Source of the DNA: SAT2750 sp963581185
Lineage (GTDB): Bacteria > Planctomycetota > Planctomycetia > Pirellulales > Pirellulaceae
Assembly (NCBI GenBank): GCA_963581185.1
Contig: CAUZOB010000215.1
Location: 1 to 8,325, forward strand
Direction of reading: 5' to 3'
Length of the DNA stretch: 8,325 nucleotides
Shown: piece after piece, positions 1 to 6,556 of the stretch
Layout: each line of letters opens with the position of its first letter
Numbering within the stretch: position 1 is the stretch's first letter
Translations under genes and position numbers: made by a program
The notes under the pieces: model-generated
The model's database searches: none
What the model was told of the DNA's origin: nothing
The model's input: only the letters and a program-made list of their open reading frames with translations

Positions 1-688
1 CGGTGCGGAAACCGCCCGAGGCGAGGCGATCACCCTGGTGGTTGAATCGCAGCGACTGGATCACATCCAAGTGTGCGATGCCGGGACGTTGCTCCTTGCT
101 CGCCTGCTGCAATGCCGGATCGGTCAAACGAGTGATCAACTGGCCGGTGGGTACGTGGTAGATAAATATCTGATTGGCACGACCACAGGCGGCAAACTGG
201 CCATCAGGACTGACGGCGACCGCATATATTGGGCTGTTGCCAGGTGGCAAGTCTCGCCACTCCTGGGGAGATCCGCGACCGGCGATGGCCGATCCCTTGG
301 CACCCTGGTCAATCCAGAGTTTGATCAGACCCAGTTCCTCGGAAGTCAACGCCTTGGCAGCCACGTCATTGTCCGCTGGCGGCATCGTCGGTTCGAGGCT
401 ATGTGATGCGACTTTGAGCAGCAGGCTTTCAGCACTACTACCAGGCAGGATTGCCGGTCCGGTATCACCGCCCTTGATCAGCGTGGCTGGCGTCTCCAGC
501 ACCAGTTCGCCATTGGCCTCGGTATTGTTGTGGCAGGCCAGACAGTTCCTGCGAAAAATCGGCAGGATCTCCTTGCCGAAATCCACATCGTCTTCACGTG
601 TGACCGTGGCAATCTCGATCGGCGTTTGGCCCCTCGCTGGCAGCGCCAGGAGTGGCAGCATCAACAGGGGCAGCAGGAAGCGTCTCAT
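1..688 (-). CDS. Secreted cytochrome c domain-WD40 repeat protein (5' part, runs off the left edge)
   Basis: The minus-strand frame from ATG 688 stays open to base 1, giving 229 N-terminal residues. Residues 1-20 are a Sec signal peptide (MRRFLLPLLMLPLLALPARG). A planctomycete-type cytochrome c domain follows at about 35-132. It has ILPIFRRNCLACHN, giving the haem c motif C49-x-x-C52-H53, then ILPGSSAESLLLK and EPTMPP, where M102 is a plausible axial ligand. From about residue 148 beta-propeller repeats begin: IYAVAVSPDGQFAACG is the first blade and LRFNHQGDRLASGG starts a second, cut by the window end. The family usually carries several more WD40 repeats, so most of the propeller lies outside. 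The start is the first in-frame ATG after the upstream stop, directly before the signal peptide. Its ribosome site is weak: GAGG at 704-701, 12 bases away. It lies 37 bases after the PPC gene with no terminator, so co-transcription is likely. Haem binding outside the cytoplasm is expected from the motif; the substrate or partner is unknown. Confidence 0.88.
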   Translation of the reverse strand, partial: MRRFLLPLLMLPLLALPARGQTPIEIATVTREDDVDFGKEILPIFRRNCLACHNNTEANGELVLETPATLIKGGDTGPAILPGSSAESLLLKVASHSLEPTMPPADNDVAAKALTSEELGLIKLWIDQGAKGSAIAGRGSPQEWRDLPPGNSPIYAVAVSPDGQFAACGRANQIFIYHVPTGQLITRLTDPALQQASKEQRPGIAHLDVIQSLRFNHQGDRLASGGFRT

Positions 689-725
689 TGTGAGGGGGGA
701 CCTCGTGGGGGGATTGGTGGTGCTC

Positions 726-3700
726 TTACTCCGTCTTCTTCACTTCCTCAACAATCAGCTGCAGTGGTTGCTCGACCGTCAGGTTTTGGTTGTTCAGCTT
801 CAGTGTAACCCGCACCGTCAGCTGGTGTGTACCAACCGTCGCATTGGCCGCAGCGGTAATGGCCAGCGGTGCCTGGACCTGCCCGTTGGCGATCGCCACG
901 TTGGGAATACTCAAGCCGGCAACCCCGCCTGGAATGACTGCCGCGACGGTAACCTCGTCAGCATAACCGTACAGTCGGGCTATCTGGACGGGCACGGCGA
1001 GCATCTCACCTTGCTTGACCTTGAGATCGGCGGGCGACGCTACCAGGGTAATCGGCGCCGGAGTGACTTTGATCGTAAAGGGTGAGCTGACAAAGGGCAG
1101 ATTGAATTCCTTCGGCTTGGCGGCGTTGGTCGTATCGGTCACCAGCTTGTCGGTTGCCGTCTTCAATTCTGCAGCGGCCTTGGCCAGCGCGGTCGCATCC
1201 TCAGTTTTCTTATCCTGAACCAGTTTTGCCTCATCGGCCTTGGTGGCGACAACTTTGGCGTCGTCCAATTCCTTCTGTGCCGTGACAACCGCGGCCTGGG
1301 CAGTCTTGAGCTTGGCGGCGGCGTCCTCGGCCGCTTTCTGGGCATTTGCAGCAGCAGTCTTGAGTCCCTCATCCTCGGGCTTGGCTGCCGCAGCTGCCTT
1401 TGCCTTTGCCGCTGCGTCTGTTGCCGCCTTGGCGGCGGTCTCGGCTGTCGCCAGCACCTTGTCCGCTGCCACCTTCTTCACGTCGGCTGCCTTGACAACA
1501 GCCACTGCGTCCACTGCCGCTTTGTCAGCGACCGTCTTCGCGTCCGTTTCCACTTTGGCTGCCGCGTCCGCATCGGCCTTGATCTGATCGACCTTTGTCT
1601 TCTTCTCCTGAGCGACAACAACCGCTTCCGGGTTACGGCTGTACTTGACCTTTTCAGCGGTGCCTCGCAGGTACATCGTGTATGTGCCAGGTGGCGTGTT
1701 GGCCTTCAGTTCGACCACGAATTCGCCGGTCTCGGCATTCGCATTGATTACCAGTTGCTTGACAGCTGCATTCGGCGGCTGGCCTGAGGCGTTCAAAGTC
1801 AGCTTACCCTTGAATTCACCACGCCGCTTGTAGGTGAACTTGACGTTTTGAGCTCGCGGAGCTTCCACGACCGACCCGTCGCCTAGCTCCAGGCCGATGA
1901 TCTCGTTTTCCAAGCTGGAAATGGCGATCGCCAGAGCCGACGTCAAACGGCTGACCGGCGTATTACCCACGTTGTTACCTTGCTGGGGATTGCCCGCCCA
2001 GTTAATGGTGGCGAATCGCCCTGGTCTGCTAACCGATTCGCCATTCACAGTCGATTCCGTTATCAGCGTGAATTGACCTGTCGCGGGCGCTGCATCGGCC
2101 GCACACCGCAATTCCATCAGGGTACTGGTCATACCGGGGCCAATCGTAACTTCAGCCGCAGTCACACCGGCGGGAAGATTCGCTGCGGTGACTCGGATTT
2201 CCTCGTTGAATCCATTGCGACGGAAAGCGACCAGCTGGATCGGCAGCTGACCACCCTTACGCAACAAGACGCCTGAATAGCCACGCTCCGGTACTGCTAC
2301 GACTCGGAAATCGGGTGTCCGCGGGCGAATCACCAGCCTGTAGGCCTGGCGGGGATCTTCCCGCAGCATATTGAGTGCGTCGTTGACCAGCACGCGGTAG
2401 GTTCCGTCGGCTGGCACATCGAAACGGTAGACGGGATCGGATGTGCGGGCGTCAAACAAGCCGGCCAAGGGCGTCGTCCCTTCCTGTACCGCGGCGATCA
2501 ACTTGATCTGATCTTCCTCCTCACCCTCAGCAGCCGGAATAATCTGTTGAATAACGAGCCGGGCATCTGAGATCCGGTGATGACGTTCGCAGATCACTTC
2601 GACGATCAGTTCGTCGCCCTGCGTGGCCTCGAATGTGTACCAGTCATAGTCGGCACGTCCTTCGAATCGACCCGCCAAGTCGACTGGCAGCGTCAGCTGC
2701 TGCGCCTCAGTCGGCTGACTATTGGGTTCAACTTCCAGCAGCGGTTGCGTGTCGGTGATGCCAACCAGGATGGCATTGGAGGATCCTGTTGCCCCCTGCA
2801 ACTGGAACGACGCCTGGTCGATACCGCCACTTACCGAATCGACGGCAACATGTCGCGGCACGGCGAATCTCTGTTCACCAGCCGGCAGCGGAATTGTCAC
2901 GGCCAGCTTCTGCAACTCCACTCCGTCAATCATCACGCCTGCTGGCTGGCCACCTGGCAGATTACGTCCGAACAACGTGAAAGGCCTATCGCCGCCCGCC
3001 TCGCCCGCCGGCGGGAAGACATAGTCAATATGTGGCAGGTTACCGACAGCCAACCGATAGAAATACTCCGGTCCATTACGGTAGGCACTGTCGTAGACCT
3101 TGATCATGAAGCTGCCGTCGGCAGGTGTGATGAAGTCGACGAGCGGTTCGTTTTCACGCGTGCTGCGACTGTTACCGAGAACCCGGCCCTCGGAATTGAC
3201 AACCACCACAACCGGGATCATGCGCGAGTCGATACTGCGCGCCTGGCAGCGAACGATAATCCGCTGTCCGGCTGTTGCCTGGCCAGTAAAATAGTCCACG
3301 TCAGCCGCTTGCGCCAGCTGTCCGAAGACGGCTGTCGGCAGCTCCAGTGCCTGAGCCTCATTTGCCTGGTTATTGCCTTCCACTTCTACGATCGTGACCA
3401 GTGCATCAATCACAAAGACGCGCGGGTTGGAGATCCCATATTTTCCGACGACTCGAACGTCATGATGTCCGGCCGGCACATCTCCGGCGACGGTCACAAC
3501 GAACTCGTTGGGTACCACTTGCGGTTCTGTTTCAAACGCGCCCGGCTCGCGCATTTTCGGCTTGGCGGTGATGCCAGCATGCGTGAACTGTAGCTGGTTT
3601 ACATCATCCAGATCGGTACCCTGGATGACGACGTCGATTTCCTGGCCTGGCTGGCCGGCGGCCGGCGTGATGGCAGTCAGCCGAACTTCGGGGATCTGGG

Positions 3701-3791
3701 CCGTGGCGGAGGCCAGACCGAACAGACTCGCGAGCACAAAGGCAGCGAGGCAACAGGAATATCGCAGCGACGCGTTCTGGCAAGTCCTCAT
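726..3791 (-). CDS. Secreted PPC/TIG multi-domain protein with an Ala/Lys-rich helical insert
   Basis: This 1021-residue protein is read from ATG 3791, chosen because AAGGAGG lies 7 bases upstream and a signal peptide follows at once (about 1-31, cleavage after ASATA). Upstream in-frame starts, such as TTG 3878, have neither. Visible domains: a TIG/IPT-like sandwich at about 32-128 (ITPAAGQPGQEIDVVIQGTDL); a PPC domain at 132-250 (VEVEGNNQANEAQ, then DVDYFTGQATAGQRI); a second TIG-like unit at 252-345 (YVFPPAGEAGGDRPFTLFGRNL); a second PPC domain at 351-488 (LEVEPNSQPTEAQ, then DYDWYTFEATQGDELIVEV); further Ig-like beta regions at about 489-712; an Ala/Lys/Asp helical insert at 722-890; and a beta-rich C-terminus at 891-1021. 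PPC domains are non-catalytic beta-sandwich modules of secreted proteins. No peptidase or hydrolase active site was seen, so a structural, scaffolding or ligand-binding role is inferred. It lies between the DUF1549/DUF1553 gene and the cytochrome-WD40 gene, probably in one transcript with them. Confidence 0.9.
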   Translation of the reverse strand: MRTCQNASLRYSCCLAAFVLASLFGLASATAQIPEVRLTAITPAAGQPGQEIDVVIQGTDLDDVNQLQFTHAGITAKPKMREPGAFETEPQVVPNEFVVTVAGDVPAGHHDVRVVGKYGISNPRVFVIDALVTIVEVEGNNQANEAQALELPTAVFGQLAQAADVDYFTGQATAGQRIIVRCQARSIDSRMIPVVVVVNSEGRVLGNSRSTRENEPLVDFITPADGSFMIKVYDSAYRNGPEYFYRLAVGNLPHIDYVFPPAGEAGGDRPFTLFGRNLPGGQPAGVMIDGVELQKLAVTIPLPAGEQRFAVPRHVAVDSVSGGIDQASFQLQGATGSSNAILVGITDTQPLLEVEPNSQPTEAQQLTLPVDLAGRFEGRADYDWYTFEATQGDELIVEVICERHHRISDARLVIQQIIPAAEGEEEDQIKLIAAVQEGTTPLAGLFDARTSDPVYRFDVPADGTYRVLVNDALNMLREDPRQAYRLVIRPRTPDFRVVAVPERGYSGVLLRKGGQLPIQLVAFRRNGFNEEIRVTAANLPAGVTAAEVTIGPGMTSTLMELRCAADAAPATGQFTLITESTVNGESVSRPGRFATINWAGNPQQGNNVGNTPVSRLTSALAIAISSLENEIIGLELGDGSVVEAPRAQNVKFTYKRRGEFKGKLTLNASGQPPNAAVKQLVINANAETGEFVVELKANTPPGTYTMYLRGTAEKVKYSRNPEAVVVAQEKKTKVDQIKADADAAAKVETDAKTVADKAAVDAVAVVKAADVKKVAADKVLATAETAAKAATDAAAKAKAAAAAKPEDEGLKTAAANAQKAAEDAAAKLKTAQAAVVTAQKELDDAKVVATKADEAKLVQDKKTEDATALAKAAAELKTATDKLVTDTTNAAKPKEFNLPFVSSPFTIKVTPAPITLVASPADLKVKQGEMLAVPVQIARLYGYADEVTVAAVIPGGVAGLSIPNVAIANGQVQAPLAITAAANATVGTHQLTVRVTLKLNNQNLTVEQPLQLIVEEVKKTE
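1118..1625 (-). other. Ala/Lys/Asp-rich coiled-coil insert within the PPC protein
   Basis: These codons encode residues about 722-890 of the PPC protein. The stretch is almost entirely Ala, Lys, Asp, Glu, Thr and Val, with no Gly, Trp, Tyr, Phe or Cys apart from a single Gly at the centre. Motifs such as AAKAATDAAAKAKAAAAA and AAAELKTATDKL are typical of long amphipathic helix. The only proline in the stretch sits in KPEDEG at residues 804-809, at the midpoint (806). On both sides the protein is beta-rich: YTMYLRGTAEKVKYSRNP before it and EFNLPFVSSPFTIKV after it. That arrangement is expected for an antiparallel helical hairpin projecting from a beta domain. The fold is inferred from composition, not computed. 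Confidence 0.72.
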
Positions 3792-3894
3792 CGATGATCC
3801 TCCTTGGGAATGGACGAGTGGCTTCTCGACATGCCCAGGCAGGCGACCATCCATGATCGCAGTGCATTTGCAGCTCAACTCTCGGTGCAGTTAT
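3792..3894 (-). other. Intergenic spacer inside the probable operon
   Basis: These 103 bases separate the stop of the DUF1549/DUF1553 gene from the start of the PPC gene. No stable inverted repeat with a T-run and no convincing promoter were seen, so read-through transcription is likely. The only recognisable element is the ribosome site at 3805-3799. Confidence 0.5.
3799..3805 (-). promoter_or_regulatory. Ribosome binding site of the PPC gene
   Basis: The minus strand reads AAGGAGG, a near-perfect anti-16S match, 7 bases before ATG 3791. It fixes the start of the PPC protein 29 codons inside the longest open frame. It is the best ribosome site in the window. Confidence 0.85.
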
Positions 3895-6384
3895 CTAACG
3901 CACGAAAAGGAATTCCTTCGTGTTCAACAACGCCCAGAGCACATCTTCGAAAGCCTGTTTCTTGGTGGGCTGATTCTCCATGTACTGCAGGATCAGTTCC
4001 TTCTCGGCCGGCCTCGAAGCCCGCGAGAATGCCCAGAAGTAAAGTTCGTCAATCTTTTGCTCGTCCGTAAGCTCCTCGTTGGCTGCCAGCACAGCGGCGC
4101 GTCCATCGCCGGCGGCCAACTTGCCCTGGATATCCGTGGAGTTGAGCAAGTGCAGGGACTGGGCCAAGTTGGCGTCATCGCTGCGCTCACACTCACAGGC
4201 GCTAGCAGCCTGAGGCTTTCCGAAGACCATCAGGAAGTAATCGTTGAATCCGCTGTCGGGCAGTTGCACGGCTCGCGTACCAATCGGCATACCGGCAAAG
4301 TTGACCTGGGTCTTGGCCACTTGATTGATGGCATCGTAGAGCGGCTCGGCATTCATTCGCCGCGGGTAAAAGCTGGAGAAGTTTTGTGAGTCGGATTCGT
4401 TGAATTCGTTCGGTTCAGAACTCAGCTGGTAGGCGCTGGAACTGCAGATGTCGCGCACCAGCTGTTTCAGATCAAAGCCGTTCTTGACAAAGTTCTCAGC
4501 CAGTGCATCCAGCAATTCCGGGTTCGACGGCGGATTTGTGACCCGCATGTCGTCTTCCGGATCGACGATGCCGCGGCCGAAGAAGTGACGCCAGTAACGA
4601 TTCACCAGGGCCTTGCCAAAGAAGGGGTTTTCTGGCTGACTCATCCAGTCAACGAGAGCATGACGTGGGTCTTCGTAAGCTGGAATATCGAGTGGCTCAC
4701 TCCCCAGCCCGGTCGGCTTGAGATTCTCGTTTGTGCGAGGATTGCGTGATTGTGCCACGCCGCCACGATGGAAGACGGCGCCATTCGGGATCCCACCACG
4801 ACTTGCTTTCAAACCTACCTGCGTGAAAAAGGCCTGAAAGCCGTAATAGTCATTCTGGCTCCATCGCTCAAAGGGATGGTGATGGCAACGAGCACATTGG
4901 ATCCGCAAGCCCAGGAACAACTGGGCTGTATCTTCCGATTGTTCAACCACCGTATTGACCTGGGCAAACCAGGAAGCAGCGGGGTGGACTTCGGCATCGC
5001 CCGAGGCTGCCAGCACGTTGCGCACAAACTGGTTGTACGGCATGTTCTTCTGCAACGCGCGACGCGTCCAGTCGTGGAATGAAAAGGTCACCGTGTTGTT
5101 ATTGTTGATCCGCTGGTTACGCAGAATCATGACCCACTTGTTAGCGAAATAGTCGCCGTAACCGGGATGCTCAAGCAGGTAGTCGACTAGCTTGTCCCGC
5201 TTCTGCGGATCCGTATCTGTCACAAACGAGCGAGCCTGCTCGGCGGTCGGCAAACGGCCGATCACGTCGAGGAAGACACGACGGATAAATGTCGAATCGT
5301 CGCACATCTCCGAAGGCGGAATCCCCAGCTTGACCAGCTTGCCAAAGATGTGCTGATCGATGTAATTCCTGGCGGTCGGTAGATCCGTGACTTCCAGGCC
5401 CAGCGGTATGCTGGCCCGGAAAACCGACACTTCACTCTGGAAACGGACCATCACGGCCACGTCGCCAGGTCGATCAAAAACACTCACCACTCCAACGGTA
5501 TTGGTATCCGCCATCTCGGTGCTGTTTGATTCGTACTTGGCCAACCGCGTGACGTCGCTGACCGAGCCATCGTCGTAATGCGCCAGTACGCGAATCTGTT
5601 GTTGCGAATCCTGGTTCATCGTGCGGCGGGCAGGGACCACCTCGATCCGCTGCACCACAGGATCATCGTCCTCGCCGAAGGGTGATCCCTGTTCAATCCA
5701 GCGGATAAGCAACTCTGCTTCATAACTGGACTCATCCAATCGCCGGCCACCGCCGTGTGGAAGTGTGGCGGTTGCCTTGGCCAGCAACAAGCTAAACTCA
5801 GGCGCTGCTGGAAAGAGACGTCGGCCACGATGCTCCTTGACCAGCCACTCGTATCCCTCTGCAGGGTAGAAGCCCAGCAGCGACATTTTGAAACCATTCT
5901 GCCCGCCCGACTTGCCGTGGCAGCCGCCAGAATTGCAGCCCAGCTTGGTGAAGATCGGCACGATCTCATTGCCGTAATTGATCGGCCGCGGATTGCTGAA
6001 TCGCTCAACATTCACATGCAGCGTCGTTTTCTTGCCGTCTGTGGTCGTGGCAGTTATGTCGGCTTCACCGTCGCCCAGCGGCACAACAAATCCACCCGCT
6101 TCGATCTGAATAACACCGGCCGGCTCAACCGCAAACGACACATTGCGCGTCAGGTCATGCTGCTGGCCGCTGTCATAGCTGCCGGTCACAACAAGCTGGC
6201 CTCGCGAGTTCGGTCCCTGCAGTAACAGGGCATTGTCCTCAAGGACCTCGAAACCGATCGCCGTCAGATTACCGCGTGGACCCAAGCCGGGAAACTCCGC
6301 AGCTGGAGCCAGTTGGCAGAACAACATGGCAATCAAGAATGTGCTAGCGCAACTCAAGCGACGGCAGCTGACTTCGGCACGCAT
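3895..6384 (-). CDS. DUF1549/DUF1553 protein with cytochrome-like and Big2-like domains
   Basis: This 829-residue protein starts at ATG 6384, preceded by GAGGGGG (6398-6392) and followed by a Sec signal peptide (about 1-29, cleavage near APAA/EF). In order: an Ig/Big2-like domain at about 35-127; a cytochrome-like segment at 134-237 with GCNSGGCHGK, a C150-x4-C155-H156 motif; a second Big2-like domain at 244-328 (VVPARRTMNQDSQQQIRVLAHY, then DDGSVSDVTRLAKYES); DUF1549 at about 336-525, including RRVFLDVIGRLPT and the hallmark C497-A-R-C500-H-H-H-P; and DUF1553 at about 573-829, including ALVNRYWRHFFGRG, NPPSNPELLDALAENF and C730-E-C732, ending in NTKEFLFVR as is usual for the family. Length and domain order are those of full-length planctomycete members, with no sign of truncation. 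The two domains are known mainly from Planctomycetota, nearly always with DUF1501 neighbours, and have no established reaction. The Cys/His motifs suggest haem or metal binding outside the cytoplasm; this is inference. Confidence 0.93.
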   Translation of the reverse strand: MRAEVSCRRLSCASTFLIAMLFCQLAPAAEFPGLGPRGNLTAIGFEVLEDNALLLQGPNSRGQLVVTGSYDSGQQHDLTRNVSFAVEPAGVIQIEAGGFVVPLGDGEADITATTTDGKKTTLHVNVERFSNPRPINYGNEIVPIFTKLGCNSGGCHGKSGGQNGFKMSLLGFYPAEGYEWLVKEHRGRRLFPAAPEFSLLLAKATATLPHGGGRRLDESSYEAELLIRWIEQGSPFGEDDDPVVQRIEVVPARRTMNQDSQQQIRVLAHYDDGSVSDVTRLAKYESNSTEMADTNTVGVVSVFDRPGDVAVMVRFQSEVSVFRASIPLGLEVTDLPTARNYIDQHIFGKLVKLGIPPSEMCDDSTFIRRVFLDVIGRLPTAEQARSFVTDTDPQKRDKLVDYLLEHPGYGDYFANKWVMILRNQRINNNNTVTFSFHDWTRRALQKNMPYNQFVRNVLAASGDAEVHPAASWFAQVNTVVEQSEDTAQLFLGLRIQCARCHHHPFERWSQNDYYGFQAFFTQVGLKASRGGIPNGAVFHRGGVAQSRNPRTNENLKPTGLGSEPLDIPAYEDPRHALVDWMSQPENPFFGKALVNRYWRHFFGRGIVDPEDDMRVTNPPSNPELLDALAENFVKNGFDLKQLVRDICSSSAYQLSSEPNEFNESDSQNFSSFYPRRMNAEPLYDAINQVAKTQVNFAGMPIGTRAVQLPDSGFNDYFLMVFGKPQAASACECERSDDANLAQSLHLLNSTDIQGKLAAGDGRAAVLAANEELTDEQKIDELYFWAFSRASRPAEKELILQYMENQPTKKQAFEDVLWALLNTKEFLFVR

Positions 6385-6510
6385 CGGGTTTCCCCCTCAG
6401 GTGTTGCGATCTCTCAGGTTGTTCCTGACAGGTCAACAGTCCTGCTCGTGCTGGCGCGAGCCACGGGCCGCGGACAGCAACAAGCCGTTGACGCCAGAAA
6501 CGTCCAACTG
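6385..6510 (-). other. Leader region of the DUF1549/DUF1553 operon
   Basis: These 126 bases between the terminator and ATG 6384 must hold the operon's promoter if the terminator is efficient. A TTGACC hexamer is present at 6436-6431 on the minus strand, but the hexamer 17 bases further on (GAGATC, 6413-6408) is a poor -10 match, so no promoter is called. A short imperfect hairpin (CGT-GGC-TCGC-GCC-AGC-ACG, 6465-6447) lies further upstream, of unknown significance. Confidence 0.35.
6392..6398 (-). promoter_or_regulatory. Ribosome binding site of the DUF1549/DUF1553 gene
   Basis: The minus strand reads GAGGGGG, 7 bases before ATG 6384. It is purine-rich but not a perfect anti-16S match. Together with the signal peptide that begins at this ATG, it supports the chosen start. 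Confidence 0.6.
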
Positions 6511-6543
6511 AAAAACAGCAGACAGGCCGCCGGGCCTGTCTGC
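6511..6543 (-). terminator. Intrinsic (Rho-independent) terminator after the DUF1501 gene
   Basis: A perfect 11-base inverted repeat (GCAGACAGGCC and GGCCTGTCTGC) with a 4-base loop occupies 6518-6543. On the minus strand it is followed by TGTTTTT (6517-6511). The stem is GC-rich and begins 13 bases after the TAG stop of the DUF1501 gene, which is the standard layout. The T-run exists only on the minus strand, so the terminator works in the direction of the genes. It separates DUF1501 transcription from the three downstream genes unless there is read-through. Confidence 0.9.
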
Positions 6544-6556
6544 CAGTTGCTTGTTA

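Noticed and set aside
174..1085. 303-codon open frame on the plus strand
   Set aside because: It runs antisense across the end of the PPC gene, the spacer and the start of the cytochrome-WD40 gene. The translation shows no domain, and the minus-strand genes explain the sequence.
1240..1587. Ala/Ser-rich 115-codon plus-strand frame resembling a membrane or repeat protein
   Set aside because: It is the mirror image of the Ala/Lys-rich coding stretch of the PPC gene. Alanine codons in antisense create the apparent composition.
1118..1625. Tandem DNA repeat array
   Set aside because: The protein is low in complexity, but the bases do not repeat with a fixed unit; the signal is amino-acid composition, not a DNA repeat.
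2577..3593. 338-codon open frame on the plus strand
   Set aside because: It lies entirely antisense to the PPC gene, whose domains are clearly recognisable. The plus-strand translation is rich in His, Arg and Cys, resembles no family and lacks a ribosome site.
3508..4389. 293-codon open frame on the plus strand
   Set aside because: It overlaps, in antisense, the ends of two well-supported genes and the spacer between them. No motif or ribosome site was seen.
5616..6011. 131-codon minus-strand frame within the DUF1549/DUF1553 gene
   Set aside because: It is a shifted frame of the same DNA. The main frame carries the conserved cytochrome-like and Big2-like segments without interruption.
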